DNA of 64,000 nucleotides. Source: Minicystis rosea (GTDB taxonomy: Bacteria > Myxococcota_A > Polyangia > Polyangiales > Polyangiaceae). Both the position numbers and the translations under genes were made by a program. A model generated the notes under the pieces. It worked only from the letters and a program-made list of their open reading frames with translations. It made no database searches and was not told the DNA's origin. Location: positions 7,487,703 to 7,551,702 of the forward strand of contig CP016211.1 in assembly GCA_001931535.1 (NCBI GenBank), written 5' to 3'. Positions 1 through 9,094 of this stretch are shown piece by piece (within the stretch, counting starts at the first letter, position 1; every line of letters begins with the position of its first letter).

Positions 1-378
1 GGCGCTCTCCCGCATCGGGATCTCGACGCCTCCGAGCGACGATCCCGCCGTCTTCGTTCGAGCGCTGTGGGAGGAGCTGCAGAATCACCCCTACCGGCTC
101 GGCCAAATCGCGGACGCGGGCGCCGGTGTCGCCAAGGAGCGTTATGCGTGGGTGCGCTCTGCGGTGCTGCACGCGCTCTCCAAAGCCGCGCAAAAACCGG
201 ATCTCTGCATCTCGACCGATACCATCCAGGGTGAGGAGCAAGCCCTCTTCTTCCCGCGGGGGAGTGCTGGACGGACGAGAGCGGCCGCGCTTGGTACGTC
301 GGCCCGGAGCCCGGCACCGAATCGTCCAAGGAGATCGACGGAATCGCGCTCCCGCTGATCAACGCCGCCCAGAAGTGA
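1..378 (+). pseudogene. 3' part of an unrecognised gene, split by a single-base frameshift
   Basis: The frame starting at base 2 is open from the window edge and reads a protein-like sequence through KPDLCISTDTIQGEEQAL up to a run of five G at 258-262. Beyond it this frame becomes Arg/Ser-rich nonsense and stops at 358. The frame one base back reads GECWTDESGRAWYVGPEPG and ends at TGA 376-378. One more G in the run would join the two parts into one protein. I do not recognise the family and the 5' end is outside the window. A sequencing indel is as likely as true gene decay, because four other genes here show the same kind of break. Confidence 0.55.
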
Positions 379-393
379 CGCGAGCGCGCCTTC

Positions 394-717
394 TCAGCTC
401 GGATCGTTCCCTCCATTGAATCGCCCGAACCTGCGCGCCAGGAAGAGCCCTCCGGCCAGCGAAGGGACCGCCATGACGCCCACGTGCCCGAGGTTCTTCG
501 GATCGAAAGAGCCCACCTGCACGACGAGCAGATAGCCGACGACGAGGTTGAAGAAGCCCCATACGACGTTCACCGTCGACGAGGACAGCCCCTCGCCGGG
601 CGGCTTGGCGAACGGGCTTTGAAACGGCCGGCCCGAGAGCCCGCTCACGAGGTGGGGAATCGCGTTGGTGAGGAACAGCGCGCCCCAGAAATACGACACG
701 TAGTGCTGCCAAACCAT
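394..717 (-). CDS. small integral membrane protein, 107 aa
   Basis: This 107-residue protein has three hydrophobic stretches (about residues 5-25, 48-69 and 78-97) separated by short loops, so it is probably a three-helix inner-membrane protein. Its ATG lies one base after the TGA of the upstream MFS transporter gene, and a GGAGG ribosome binding site sits inside the end of that gene, so the two are translationally coupled. It is therefore likely co-regulated with the efflux pump by the MarR protein upstream. I do not recognise a named family. A role as an accessory to the transporter is inference from position only. Confidence 0.8.
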   Translation of the reverse strand: MVWQHYVSYFWGALFLTNAIPHLVSGLSGRPFQSPFAKPPGEGLSSSTVNVVWGFFNLVVGYLLVVQVGSFDPKNLGHVGVMAVPSLAGGLFLARRFGRFNGGNDPS

Positions 718-718
718 T

Positions 719-2197
719 TCAAACCTCCTTCGTGGATCGATCGGTGTCGGCCCGTTGCAGGCGGACGAGCGAGAGGCCGGCGAAGAGCGCGAGCGCGCTC
801 AAACCAGCGCTGACGGTGAACGTGCGGGCGAAGGCCTGCGCGAGCGGCGCGCGCCCCCCGCCCGCGGCGATGAAGCGTTGGAGCGTCATGGCCATGGTCG
901 CCGTGCCGAGCGGCGCGCCGAGGCGCTGGACGATGTTGAGCGCCGTCGTCGCATTCGGGATCTCGTCGCGCGAGAGATATCGATAGGCGGTGGCGATCGC
1001 CGGGCTCGACGTCGCGCCGAGCCCGGCGCCCCGCACCACGAGCGACAAGCTCAAGAGCACCTGAGAGCTGTGATCCGTCACCTGCGTGAACGCATAGGTC
1101 CCGAGCAGCGTCAAAAGGACGCCGGCGATCACGATCTTGCCGTTGTCGAATCGATCGGTGAGCTTGCCGATCTGCGGCAGCGTGAGCAACATGCCAATCC
1201 CCTGCGGGGCCAGCAAGAGCCCGGCGCGCGTCGCCGATTCGCCGCGGACCTGCTGGTAATAGAGCGGCAGCACGAGCTGCGCGCCGAAGCTCCCAAAGCT
1301 CGTGAGCAGGTACGTGACGAGCGCCATGCCGACCGCGCGGTGCCTGAAGAGCCGGAGATCGAGGAGCGCCGTCGCCGGCCTCCGCCGGGCATCGAGGACG
1401 AAGACGGAGATCAACACGATCGAGATCGCGAGCGGGAGAAGCGCGCTCGGCGAGAACGAGCGTGCCCGCCCGAGCGACGAGACTGCATACGTGAACAGAC
1501 CAATGGCCGGTGAGAGGAGCGCGAGGCCCACGAGATCGAGCCGCGTCCGCGTCGTCGTGGTGCCCGGCGGGAGACGTCGATACGCGAGCCAAGCGGCGAC
1601 GAGCCCGAGCGGCGCGTTGATCAAGAAGAGCCAGCGCCACGAGAAGCGTTGAATCAAGAGGCCGCCGAGCACAGGGCCGAGCACCGGCGCGACCAGGACC
1701 GGAACGGAGATGACGCTGACCGCGCGCCCCATCCGCGCAGGCCCCGCGATCTGCGCGGCCAGCGTCTGCGCCAGCGGCGCGAGGAGACCGCCCACCGCGC
1801 CTTGGAGCACGCGAAAGCCGATGAGGCTCGGCGCCGACCACGCGAACGCGGAGAGCACCGACGTCGCCGCGAACGCGAGCAGACAACCGACGTAGAGGAG
1901 GCGCGATCCGAGCCGCTCCACCGCCCAGCGAAACAGGGGCAGGACGAGCGCCAGCGAGAGGAGGTAGCCCGTGACGATCCATTGGATGGTCGCGAGCGGC
2001 GCCGCGAAATGGACCATCAACCGATCCAGCGCGACGCTGACCGTCGTCGAGCTGAGGTTCAAGATCAGCGGGCCGAAGCTCACCACCAAGAGAGCACGCA
2101 AGAGCTCGCCCGAGAGCGCGCCGGTGTCCTCCTCACCGGGCCCGGCGCCCGCGGGAAGAGCACTCTTGGGCCCCGTGCCTGGTTCGGTCGCGCTCAT
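719..2197 (-). CDS. MFS drug/proton antiporter, DHA2 (EmrB/QacA) type
   Basis: The 492-residue protein has the length and hydrophobic pattern of 14-helix DHA2 transporters, which export lipophilic drugs from the cytoplasm using the proton gradient. The early helices read IQWIVTGYLLSLALVLPLF, typical of motif D1. A basic loop (RWAVERLGSRLL) follows, and the fifth helix carries the antiporter signature as VLGPVLGGLLIQRFSWRWLF. About 35 polar residues precede helix 1. The start codon lies inside a near-perfect palindrome (2196-2217) and has no Shine-Dalgarno sequence, so the mRNA may be leaderless. The gene is divergent from a MarR regulator, the classical arrangement for an inducible efflux pump. 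The substrate cannot be told. Confidence 0.92.
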   Translation of the reverse strand: MSATEPGTGPKSALPAGAGPGEEDTGALSGELLRALLVVSFGPLILNLSSTTVSVALDRLMVHFAAPLATIQWIVTGYLLSLALVLPLFRWAVERLGSRLLYVGCLLAFAATSVLSAFAWSAPSLIGFRVLQGAVGGLLAPLAQTLAAQIAGPARMGRAVSVISVPVLVAPVLGPVLGGLLIQRFSWRWLFLINAPLGLVAAWLAYRRLPPGTTTTRTRLDLVGLALLSPAIGLFTYAVSSLGRARSFSPSALLPLAISIVLISVFVLDARRRPATALLDLRLFRHRAVGMALVTYLLTSFGSFGAQLVLPLYYQQVRGESATRAGLLLAPQGIGMLLTLPQIGKLTDRFDNGKIVIAGVLLTLLGTYAFTQVTDHSSQVLLSLSLVVRGAGLGATSSPAIATAYRYLSRDEIPNATTALNIVQRLGAPLGTATMAMTLQRFIAAGGGRAPLAQAFARTFTVSAGLSALALFAGLSLVRLQRADTDRSTKEV

Positions 2198-2217
2198 TCA
2201 TATACGGGTATACGAAT
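2196..2217. promoter_or_regulatory. 22-bp palindromic operator, probable MarR site
   Basis: Half-sites ATTCnTATAC and GTATAnGAAT face each other across GG; only one symmetric pair outside the centre fails to match. The palindrome spans the start codon of the MFS gene and lies about 115 bp upstream of the divergent marR-type gene. The size and AT-rich symmetry fit sites bound by MarR dimers, so binding would block the pump and perhaps the regulator itself. Binding is inferred, not shown. Confidence 0.6.
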
Positions 2218-2330
2218 ATCATGGACGGGTCTACCATTTAAATCCGCCTTCCCGAAGGTGCCCATTTGCCTCGTCCACTTCGACCCACCCGTCCGTTGCG
2301 CACAGAGCGCGTGTCGCGTAGGGGAAATGG

Positions 2331-2777
2331 ATGGCCCGAAGGCGCGACCCCAACGAGTTCATCGACACGTTCGGCGCGGTGAAGCGGTGCATCACCGCCG
2401 CCGCCGGCCAGGCCTACGCCGCCCTGGAGATCGGGAGCACGCAGGCGAAGTTCCTGCGGCACATCGGCAAGCACAGCCGCATCTCCCAGGCCGAGCTGGC
2501 GCGGGCGACGGAGACCGATCCGGGCCTCACGGGGCGCACGCTGCAATCCTTGATCGAGCGCGGCTGGGTGCTGCGGGCGCGGAGCGACGAGGATCGCCGC
2601 GAGTACGTCCTCGAGCTCGGCCCCGAAGGCCGGCGCGCCGTGGCCCGCGTCGAGAAGCAGCGTTTGCAGCTCGGCGAGCGCGTCGTCGCCGCCCTCGACG
2701 AACGCGACCTCGACGACTTCGATCGGATCGCGAAGAAGATCCTGGCCGCGTTCGCTGCCTCCGAAACAAAGGGTTGA
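2331..2777 (+). CDS. MarR-family transcriptional regulator
   Basis: The 148-residue protein has the MarR winged-helix layout. A recognition region reads ISQAELARATETDPGLTG, followed by RTLQSLIERGWVLRARS and the wing motif DEDRREYVLEL (D-x-R), with helices at both ends for dimerisation. ATG 2331 is preceded by GGGGAA at 2321-2326. The gene is divergent from the MFS pump and is its likely repressor, released by a small-molecule ligand. The control target is inferred from the arrangement and the palindrome at the pump start. Confidence 0.92.
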   Translation: MARRRDPNEFIDTFGAVKRCITAAAGQAYAALEIGSTQAKFLRHIGKHSRISQAELARATETDPGLTGRTLQSLIERGWVLRARSDEDRREYVLELGPEGRRAVARVEKQRLQLGERVVAALDERDLDDFDRIAKKILAAFAASETKG

Positions 2778-2798
2778 GCGCGCGTCTTCGGCCGCAGC

Positions 2799-3833
2799 TC
2801 AAGCCCGCTCGATGGCCCACGTCGCGACGGCTTCGAGAAACCGCTTGTCGCGCGACTCCGGCAGATCCCCATAAGCCACCTCGAACTCGTGCAGCGCCGC
2901 GCCGGCGAGCCCGTGCGCGACCTTGCGCGCATAGTCGATGGAGCCATGACGATCCATGAGCGCCCGCACCCATTGCACGTCGGCGTGGGTGCGCTCGCCG
3001 CGGGTGAGGCCGAGGAGCGCGGTGATGCGGGCCCGATCCTCGGGCGAAGCCTCGGAGAGCGCGTGAATCAACATCAGTGTCCGCTTGCCCTCCCAGATGT
3101 CGCCGTCGAGCTCTTTGCCGTATTTGGCGGCGTCGCCGATGAGGTTCAAGAGATCGTCCTGAATCTGGAACGCGGCGCCGACGAAGAAGCCGAAGCGGAG
3201 ATAGCGATCGAGATCCACGCCGTCGCGCGTGCCGATGAGGGCGCCGATGCGCATCGGGTAGATGGTCGAGTACCAACAGGTCTTCTTGAGGATGAGCTCC
3301 AGATAATCACGCTCGCCCAAATCGACCACGTTGTGCTCGCGCCACCAGAGCTCCATGGCTTGGCCCTCCACGGACTCGCGGGCCATGCGCTCGGCCTCTT
3401 CGAGCACGCGGAGCGCGAGGCGCGAGCCGAGGATGGAGACGTTGTCGATCAAAGGACGCAGGCTGAGCACGGCCAGCGCATCACCCACGTTGATGGCAAT
3501 GGGGACACCGTGAATGAGGTGCATCGTGGGGCGGCCGCGGCGCTCCTCGCTGTCGTCCTCGACGTCGTCGTGGATGAGAAATGCGTTGTGGAGCATCTCC
3601 ACCGCAGCGGCGGAGTTGAGTGCGTCGGCCGGATCGGCGCCGAACGCGCGCGCGCTGGCGAGGCAGAGGCTCGCGCGCATCGAGCGGCCGCCGCGCTCCG
3701 GATAGTCGGCGGCGAGAGCGTAGAGATGGCGAGCCGGCTCTCTGCCTGCGAGATAACGACGGAGATGCGAGCGGGCGACGGTGCCGTATTCGTCGAGGAC
3801 CTCGCGGACGAGGAGCGCGGCGGGAGAAGGCAT
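2799..3833 (-). CDS. polyprenyl (geranylgeranyl-type) diphosphate synthase
   Basis: The 344-residue protein condenses isopentenyl diphosphate with an allylic diphosphate to build linear C15-C25 chains. The first Asp-rich motif reads HDDVEDDSEERRGRPT, matching DDxxDxxxxRRG without the two-residue insertion seen in many bacterial enzymes. The second motif is FQIQDDLLNLIGD, and a KT near EGKRTLML fits the substrate-binding lysine. I start at 3833 (MPSPAALLV) rather than the longer open frame, because the upstream gene stops one base before it. It is the last gene of a four-gene operon with an FAD oxidoreductase, which suggests a dedicated isoprenoid product. Chain length cannot be read with certainty. 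Confidence 0.92.
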   Translation of the reverse strand: MPSPAALLVREVLDEYGTVARSHLRRYLAGREPARHLYALAADYPERGGRSMRASLCLASARAFGADPADALNSAAAVEMLHNAFLIHDDVEDDSEERRGRPTMHLIHGVPIAINVGDALAVLSLRPLIDNVSILGSRLALRVLEEAERMARESVEGQAMELWWREHNVVDLGERDYLELILKKTCWYSTIYPMRIGALIGTRDGVDLDRYLRFGFFVGAAFQIQDDLLNLIGDAAKYGKELDGDIWEGKRTLMLIHALSEASPEDRARITALLGLTRGERTHADVQWVRALMDRHGSIDYARKVAHGLAGAALHEFEVAYGDLPESRDKRFLEAVATWAIERA

Positions 3834-3834
3834 G

Positions 3835-4773
3835 TCAGGGCGCGACGAGGCGCACCGAGAGGGTGCCGCGGGGGAGCGAAGAGCGGGTGTCCACGATGAG
3901 ACCGCTGTAGACGCCGGGCGGGAGATCGTCCGGCACTGCGAGACGAATCGTGATCTGATCCTCGTCGGCTCGACCCGTGATCTCGACGCCGCCGATGCGC
4001 CGGTCGTCGGAGCCCGTCGATCGAAGAGCGTGAACCGTGAGGGCGAGGCCGGCGGAGCGCGGGCGCACATCGACGGAGACCTCGACGGGGCGCGCCGATT
4101 GAACGGCGAGCGTGATCATGGTCTGTTGTTCGGACGCTCGCTCCGGAACAGGCTCGCTCGTGGCGCGGGCGGGAGCCGGCGTGGCGACGGGAGCAGGCGC
4201 GGGCTCACCGGCAGTGAACGGCCCCGCAAACGGCGCGCGCGGCGGCTCGCCGAAAGGACCCGTATACGGAGATACATGGGGAGACTTCGGTGCGGCCGCA
4301 CCGAGGCCGCCCATGCCGACGAAGTCCATCCACATCATGGCGAGATCCGTGGCCTGGCGGATCATCGTTCCCATGCGCTGTTGAATCTCCTCCGGCACGG
4401 GCGCGCCGCCGCCCCACGGCGGCATGCCCGGAGGCACGTTGGCGAAAGGAGGCATGTTGGGGCCGGCGCCCGGAGGCACGCTGGGCCCTGAACCCGGAGG
4501 CACGTTGGCGCCGGCGGAGAAGCCGGGGATGAAGGGCGACCACACGGCCCGCGCGACCGCTTGGCCCTGGCGCAGGTATTCGTCGATGACACGATATCCA
4601 GCCTCGACGCCGCGCGACACCGGATCTTGCGGCGAGCCTTGAAACGGCGGGCCGCGAAAGGGCACGCCGGGCGGAGGCGTTTCGGCAGCGCCGGGGGTGC
4701 CGAAGGCGCCGGCCCAATTGCGGATGGGCTGGGTGCGCTCGGGCTCGGGCCTCTTGATGCGTTCGCGGGTCAA
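3835..4773 (-). CDS. proline-rich protein with C-terminal beta-type domain, function unknown
   Basis: The 312-residue protein has a low-complexity N-terminal half rich in Pro and Gly, including several VPPGxGP-like repeats (residues about 85-120). A helical patch (EEIQQRMGTMIRQATDLAM) and another Pro/Ala linker follow. The last 110 residues look like a beta sandwich ending in an immunoglobulin-like pattern (PPGVYSGLIVDTRSSLPRG). There is no signal peptide. It lies 13 bp after the FAD oxidoreductase gene and one base before the polyprenyl synthase start, so it is in their operon. It may be a scaffold or storage-granule protein, but this is speculation. I do not recognise a family. Confidence 0.8.
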   Translation of the reverse strand: MTRERIKRPEPERTQPIRNWAGAFGTPGAAETPPPGVPFRGPPFQGSPQDPVSRGVEAGYRVIDEYLRQGQAVARAVWSPFIPGFSAGANVPPGSGPSVPPGAGPNMPPFANVPPGMPPWGGGAPVPEEIQQRMGTMIRQATDLAMMWMDFVGMGGLGAAAPKSPHVSPYTGPFGEPPRAPFAGPFTAGEPAPAPVATPAPARATSEPVPERASEQQTMITLAVQSARPVEVSVDVRPRSAGLALTVHALRSTGSDDRRIGGVEITGRADEDQITIRLAVPDDLPPGVYSGLIVDTRSSLPRGTLSVRLVAP

Positions 4774-4786
4774 CGGCGCCTCCTCG

Positions 4787-6952
4787 TCATGGATGATCGT
4801 AACCGACGATCTGAGACAGATGCGGCGCCCCGGAGAGCGCGTGCGCCGCGAGCAGGCCCGACATCACCGCAGCTTCCACGCAACCTTCGTTGAAGCCGCA
4901 ATCGGTCCAGTCGCCGGCGATGGTGAAGTTGTCGTAGGTGTTGTCGAGCGGGGAGATACGATGTTGCAACGTGCCCGGGAGCGACAACGAATAACGGTCG
5001 GTCGGGTTGACGTTGGCCGTCCAGAACTGTGATGAGAAGCGGGCTTCGCCCGTCGCCTCGGCGTCGCCGCGGTGATCCATGAGGATGTCCCAGCGGAACT
5101 CTCCGGGCACCCGCTGCGCCTTGGGCCAGAGGTGGACGACGTCGCGATCGAGGAAGCGAACGGCGTTCTTTCGCACCGCTTCGTACTGCTCCGCCGGGAA
5201 CGCGGGGCGCGCGCGGGCCTCTTTCGGCGCGTCGGGGAGCACGCTGCAGAAATAGGCAATCGCGCTCGGCGCGGTGGCCCAGCGCTCCCGAGGCACGAGA
5301 TGGGTCATGTCGGCCCAAGTGTCGAAGGGCTCGACGAAGCCGGAGATGTTGATCGGGTCTTCGTGCCAGCCGAGATCCTTCATCGGCGCTCGACTCCAGA
5401 TCTGGAAGGCTTGGGTGGGCACGCTCTTCAAGTTGTCCACCATCGTCCGCCACCGCGGATCGCGCTCGATGAATTCGCGGGTGACGTGCTCCACCGCGCC
5501 CCCGCCGACGGCGAGCAGCACCAAATCGAAGTCTTCCCCGACACGCAGCGTCTTCGTGTGGGCTTTGCGCTGGTCCCAATGGGACTCGGGCTTCCAGCCT
5601 TCGGCGCGGAGCCGCTCACCGTCCACGAGCTGAGACCACTCGGGCTCCGCCGGCCAGCACGGGAGACCGTCGATGTCGATCAAGGGTTGGTATTCGCCGC
5701 CGCCTGCGACCTCGGCCTGCACGTCGAACTCGAGGCCTTCGACATACGGCTTCTCTCCCGGCCGGAGGGATCCCGCGCTCGCGAGCGCGATGTTGCTCAG
5801 CCGGTGGAAGAACGCGAAGCGGACGCCCCGGCGCTTCAAGACTTCGTAGAAGGGGGCGAACACGATGTCGCCCATGCCGGCCTGCATCTTCCAGAAGAAG
5901 GCGCCGCGGTAGGTGAAGAAGGCGCGCAGGGCGCCGCGCAGGGCTTGGCCCGCGGCGATGCGCGGGCGGCGGACGTCGCCGTCCTCGTAGGCGAAGGCGA
6001 GATCGTAGAGGGCGCGGACGAAGGCGCTGTTGATGGAGCGCTCCGAGGCCCCGTGGAGCCTCAACCATTCTCGACAGTCGTAATCGTTGACGGCGTCGAA
6101 GCCGCGCGGATCGGTGAGCAGGCGCGCGCGGATCGAGCCGCGCACCACGGCGAGGACGAGATCGACGATCTCCCAGAGCCTGCGGATCTCGTCGTCGCGC
6201 GTGACGAAGGCGTCGAGCTGCGCGAGGATGGCTTGGGCCACGGCGTCGTGGAAACGGAGGAAGAGGTTCTCCGGATAGCGACGGAACGACCCGAGGACGA
6301 TCTCCATCAAATTGAGCGCCTCGACCAGGGCGGTGAGCGTGGCGAGCTGTCCGTATTTGAGGAAGCGCGCCATGGCTTCGACATAGGCGTCGGGCGAGCC
6401 GGCGACCTCGGGAGCCTTCACGGCGCGCGGCGGCGCGGCCGCGCCCTGCGTTTCCCCGGCGCGGAGCTGCACGGCTTCGAGCACGGTGCGGAGGAGCGAA
6501 ATGGTGCGCGCCAGGTAATCGGCCACCGTCCAGCGCGGGGGCGTGCCCGCGAGATCACCGGGGAGGCCGGGGAACGGCGGCAAGCTCACGCGCCACGGGA
6601 TCCATCGGCCCGAGGGAGACCAATCGGCGATGCCGGTGAAATGGTCGGGGACGAAGGCGTCTTCGAAGGTGGCGATGGGGCACGTCGCGGGATCGCGCCC
6701 GAGCTCCGCGTAGCACGCGCGCATGACGCGGAAGGCGTTCTCGTAAAACCCCATCCACAAATGAAGGCCGTGCTCCTCGATGCGCTGCGCGGGGCCGCGG
6801 CCCGACGCGCCCTTGCCACCCAGGCGAAAGCCGAGCTGGTAGAGGGTGACGCGGTAACGGCCGTGGTGCTCGGGCTGGGTGAGCTCGAACGCCGCCGCGA
6901 CTGCAGCGCAGCCTCCACCGATGATGGCAACGTCGATGGGCCTTTCGGTCAT
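4787..6952 (-). CDS. FAD/NAD(P)-binding amine-oxidase or carotenoid-desaturase-like oxidoreductase
   Basis: The 721-residue protein begins with a Rossmann dinucleotide motif (VAIIGGGCAAVAAAFEL, G-x-G-x-x-A form) and continues with a region like phytoene desaturases and related flavin oxidases (LGFRLGGKGASGRG, then EEHGLHLWMGFYENAFRVM). Near the C-terminus TIAGDWTDCGFNEGCVEAA is the FAD-binding end motif of this superfamily. It is longer than ordinary desaturases (about 500 residues), with a large helical middle. It is the second gene of the operon with a polyprenyl synthase, so an isoprenoid substrate is likely. The exact reaction is unknown. Confidence 0.85.
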   Translation of the reverse strand: MTERPIDVAIIGGGCAAVAAAFELTQPEHHGRYRVTLYQLGFRLGGKGASGRGPAQRIEEHGLHLWMGFYENAFRVMRACYAELGRDPATCPIATFEDAFVPDHFTGIADWSPSGRWIPWRVSLPPFPGLPGDLAGTPPRWTVADYLARTISLLRTVLEAVQLRAGETQGAAAPPRAVKAPEVAGSPDAYVEAMARFLKYGQLATLTALVEALNLMEIVLGSFRRYPENLFLRFHDAVAQAILAQLDAFVTRDDEIRRLWEIVDLVLAVVRGSIRARLLTDPRGFDAVNDYDCREWLRLHGASERSINSAFVRALYDLAFAYEDGDVRRPRIAAGQALRGALRAFFTYRGAFFWKMQAGMGDIVFAPFYEVLKRRGVRFAFFHRLSNIALASAGSLRPGEKPYVEGLEFDVQAEVAGGGEYQPLIDIDGLPCWPAEPEWSQLVDGERLRAEGWKPESHWDQRKAHTKTLRVGEDFDLVLLAVGGGAVEHVTREFIERDPRWRTMVDNLKSVPTQAFQIWSRAPMKDLGWHEDPINISGFVEPFDTWADMTHLVPRERWATAPSAIAYFCSVLPDAPKEARARPAFPAEQYEAVRKNAVRFLDRDVVHLWPKAQRVPGEFRWDILMDHRGDAEATGEARFSSQFWTANVNPTDRYSLSLPGTLQHRISPLDNTYDNFTIAGDWTDCGFNEGCVEAAVMSGLLAAHALSGAPHLSQIVGYDHP

Positions 6953-6986
6953 CGGCGCGGACTATGCGAACGTCATGGGCGTCGTG

Positions 6987-7970
6987 TCAACCACGCCGGG
7001 GCGCGCCCGCGAGCGATACGAGGGGCACCGGAAAATCGAGCCGAACGGGCACATAGGTCGCGCGGAACGCGAGCGCACCCGATTCGTCACCGAGGTTCCA
7101 TTCTCCGGCGGGCACGCCGGGCGCGAAGCCATCACGAATCACGAGGCGCCCGGTGACCTCCGCCACGCGGACGCTGGGCGCATCGTAGAAACGGTCGACA
7201 TGCGTGATCATGAGCGCACCCGAGCCCGCGTGCCCCAAGATGGGCTGCGCCAGCCGACGAAGGATCGCGGTGAGCTCGGGCGCCGCGCGGGCCGGGCGGA
7301 TCCGCGCGGGATCGGCGTCGAAAGCACCGGAGCACAGGAGATCTCCCGCCGGCGCGCGGACCTCGTAAGCATCGAGAGTGCGGCTCTCGACATGCCCAAT
7401 GCGTTTGCCAAAGCCGGATCGATAAACCTCGGCGAGGCGCTTCGAGAGCGCGCTGTCGGTCCACATGCCGAGCGAGAAGAGAAAAGGCCCGCGCCCGTCT
7501 TTCGCGTGCACGTCGGGCACGAAGGCCATGGCCTCGTTGTACGTGCCAATGGCCTTCGACGCGATCTCGCTCACGCCGCGCAACGCGTGCCGCCCGGCCC
7601 AAGCCCCTTGGGCCGCGCCCATGAAGGAGCCCGCCGCGGAGCCCCAATAGGCGCCGATCGGGCCCATCCACGCGCCCCACAAAGCACCGGCGCCCGCGCC
7701 CCACAGCGCGCCGAGGCTCGATCCTGCGGAGAGGCCCCAAGCCTCGGACCACGTGTGTTGATCCACACCACCCGGCTCGGGGCGGCCATCGCGCACGCGG
7801 CTGAGATCGATGTAGACCGGGTGCTCCGTCGCGCCGGGCGGCGCCGCGATCTCGAGCTCAGGAAAGGGCGCGATCGCCGCGCGGAGGGCCGCGAGATCGA
7901 CGGTGATGGCAATGGTGGTGAAATCGAGCCAGGCTCCGGTGACGTAGGGACGCGGGGGCGGCTCGATCAC
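6987..7970 (-). CDS. uncharacterised protein with Gly/Ala/Trp-rich hydrophobic core; first gene of the isoprenoid operon
   Basis: The 327-residue protein starts with GTG at 7970. Residues 1-60 and 140-327 look like a mixed alpha/beta domain, with loose resemblance to acetoacetate-decarboxylase-type barrels that I cannot confirm. Residues about 75-135 are a glycine-zipper-like stretch with repeats such as GALWGAGAGALWGAWMGP, which could insert in or lie on a membrane. It is 34 bp upstream of the FAD oxidoreductase and shares its strand with the whole operon. No signal peptide is seen. Function is not assignable from sequence alone; a role with a lipid substrate is inferred from the operon. Confidence 0.75.
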   Translation of the reverse strand: MIEPPPRPYVTGAWLDFTTIAITVDLAALRAAIAPFPELEIAAPPGATEHPVYIDLSRVRDGRPEPGGVDQHTWSEAWGLSAGSSLGALWGAGAGALWGAWMGPIGAYWGSAAGSFMGAAQGAWAGRHALRGVSEIASKAIGTYNEAMAFVPDVHAKDGRGPFLFSLGMWTDSALSKRLAEVYRSGFGKRIGHVESRTLDAYEVRAPAGDLLCSGAFDADPARIRPARAAPELTAILRRLAQPILGHAGSGALMITHVDRFYDAPSVRVAEVTGRLVIRDGFAPGVPAGEWNLGDESGALAFRATYVPVRLDFPVPLVSLAGAPRRG

Positions 7971-8039
7971 GATGGCAGGACTATACGCGGAGCGCGATGT
8001 GCATGATACGGTCGGCGCGCTTCCGAGCCTCCACCATCG

Positions 8040-9088
8040 ATGTCTGCTCCATTCCTGATCTACGGCGCCACCGGCTACACCGGCCGGCTCCTCGCCTGCG
8101 CCGCCCTGGAGCGTGGGATGCGCCCCATTCTGGGGGCCGCAACGAAGCGCGTCTCGCCGCGCTCGGCGGCGCGCTCGGGCTCCCCCATCGCGCGGCCGGC
8201 CTCGATCGCGGGCTCGCGCAATCCTTCGGTGACGTCGCGGTGGTGGTGAATGCGGCCGGGCCTTTCGTGGGCACGTTCGGGCCGGTCATCGATGCTTGTT
8301 TGGAGGCCGGGGCACACTATCTCGATCTCAGCGGAGAGGTCTTGTCCATCGAGGGCGCGGCCCAGCGCGACGCGGAAGCGCGCGCGCGTCGAATCATGAT
8401 CATGCCCTCGGTGGGCTTCGACGTGGTGCCCTCCGATTGCCTCGCCCTCCACGTGAGCCGGCGCCTGCGCCGCCCACGCCGATTGCGCATCGGCGTGACG
8501 GGCCTCGAAGCCTCTTCACGCGGCTCGCTGCGCACGGTGGCGAACGGCATCGGTCGCATGGTGCACATCCGCCGGAACGGCGCGCTCACCGCGGTGCCAC
8601 CCGGCTCGATGCAACGTGCCTTCGACTTCGGCGAAGGGCCGAAGAACGCTTTTGCGCTGAGCTGGGGAGACGTGGCCACCGCCTTTTACACGACGGGTAT
8701 CCCCGACGTGGAGGTCTATTACGAGGCCATCGCCCCGCTGCGCTTGATGACCGCGGTGAACCAGCATTTCGCCGGGCTCCTCGGCACACCGGCGGGGCGC
8801 GCGTGGATCGATCTCCACATCGACATGCTCCCCGAAGGCCCGACCTCCGCCCAACGTGCCTTCGGGCGCGGCGTGATCGTGGCCGAAGCCGAGGACTTCG
8901 CGGGCCGCGTGGTCCGCTCCCGCGTGCGCACGCCGGAGGCTTATACGTTCACGTGCGCCACCACCCTGGCCATCGTCGAGCATGCTTTGCAGGGCGATGT
9001 CGAGATCGGCTTCCAGACCCCGGCGCGCGTCTACGGGGCTGATTTCGTGACGCAGTTTCCCGGGGTGACGCGCGAAGATCTGCTGTGA
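8040..9088 (+). CDS. saccharopine dehydrogenase-like / trans-acting enoyl reductase family protein, frameshifted in this sequence
   Basis: The N-terminus reads SAPFLIYGATGYTGRLLA, a clear NAD(P)-binding Rossmann start (GATGYTG). The frame then breaks at a run of five G (8132-8136). In the next frame the protein continues as GRNEARLAALGGALGLPH and VVVNAAGPFVGTFGPVID to TGA at 9088. Adding one G gives a continuous protein of about 349 residues with the length and motifs of the family, whose members reduce or oxidise lipid-like or amino-acid-like substrates with NAD(P)H. The rest reads cleanly, so the break is probably a sequencing error. The gene diverges from the isoprenoid operon. Confidence 0.8.
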
Positions 9089-9094
9089 GGGCTT

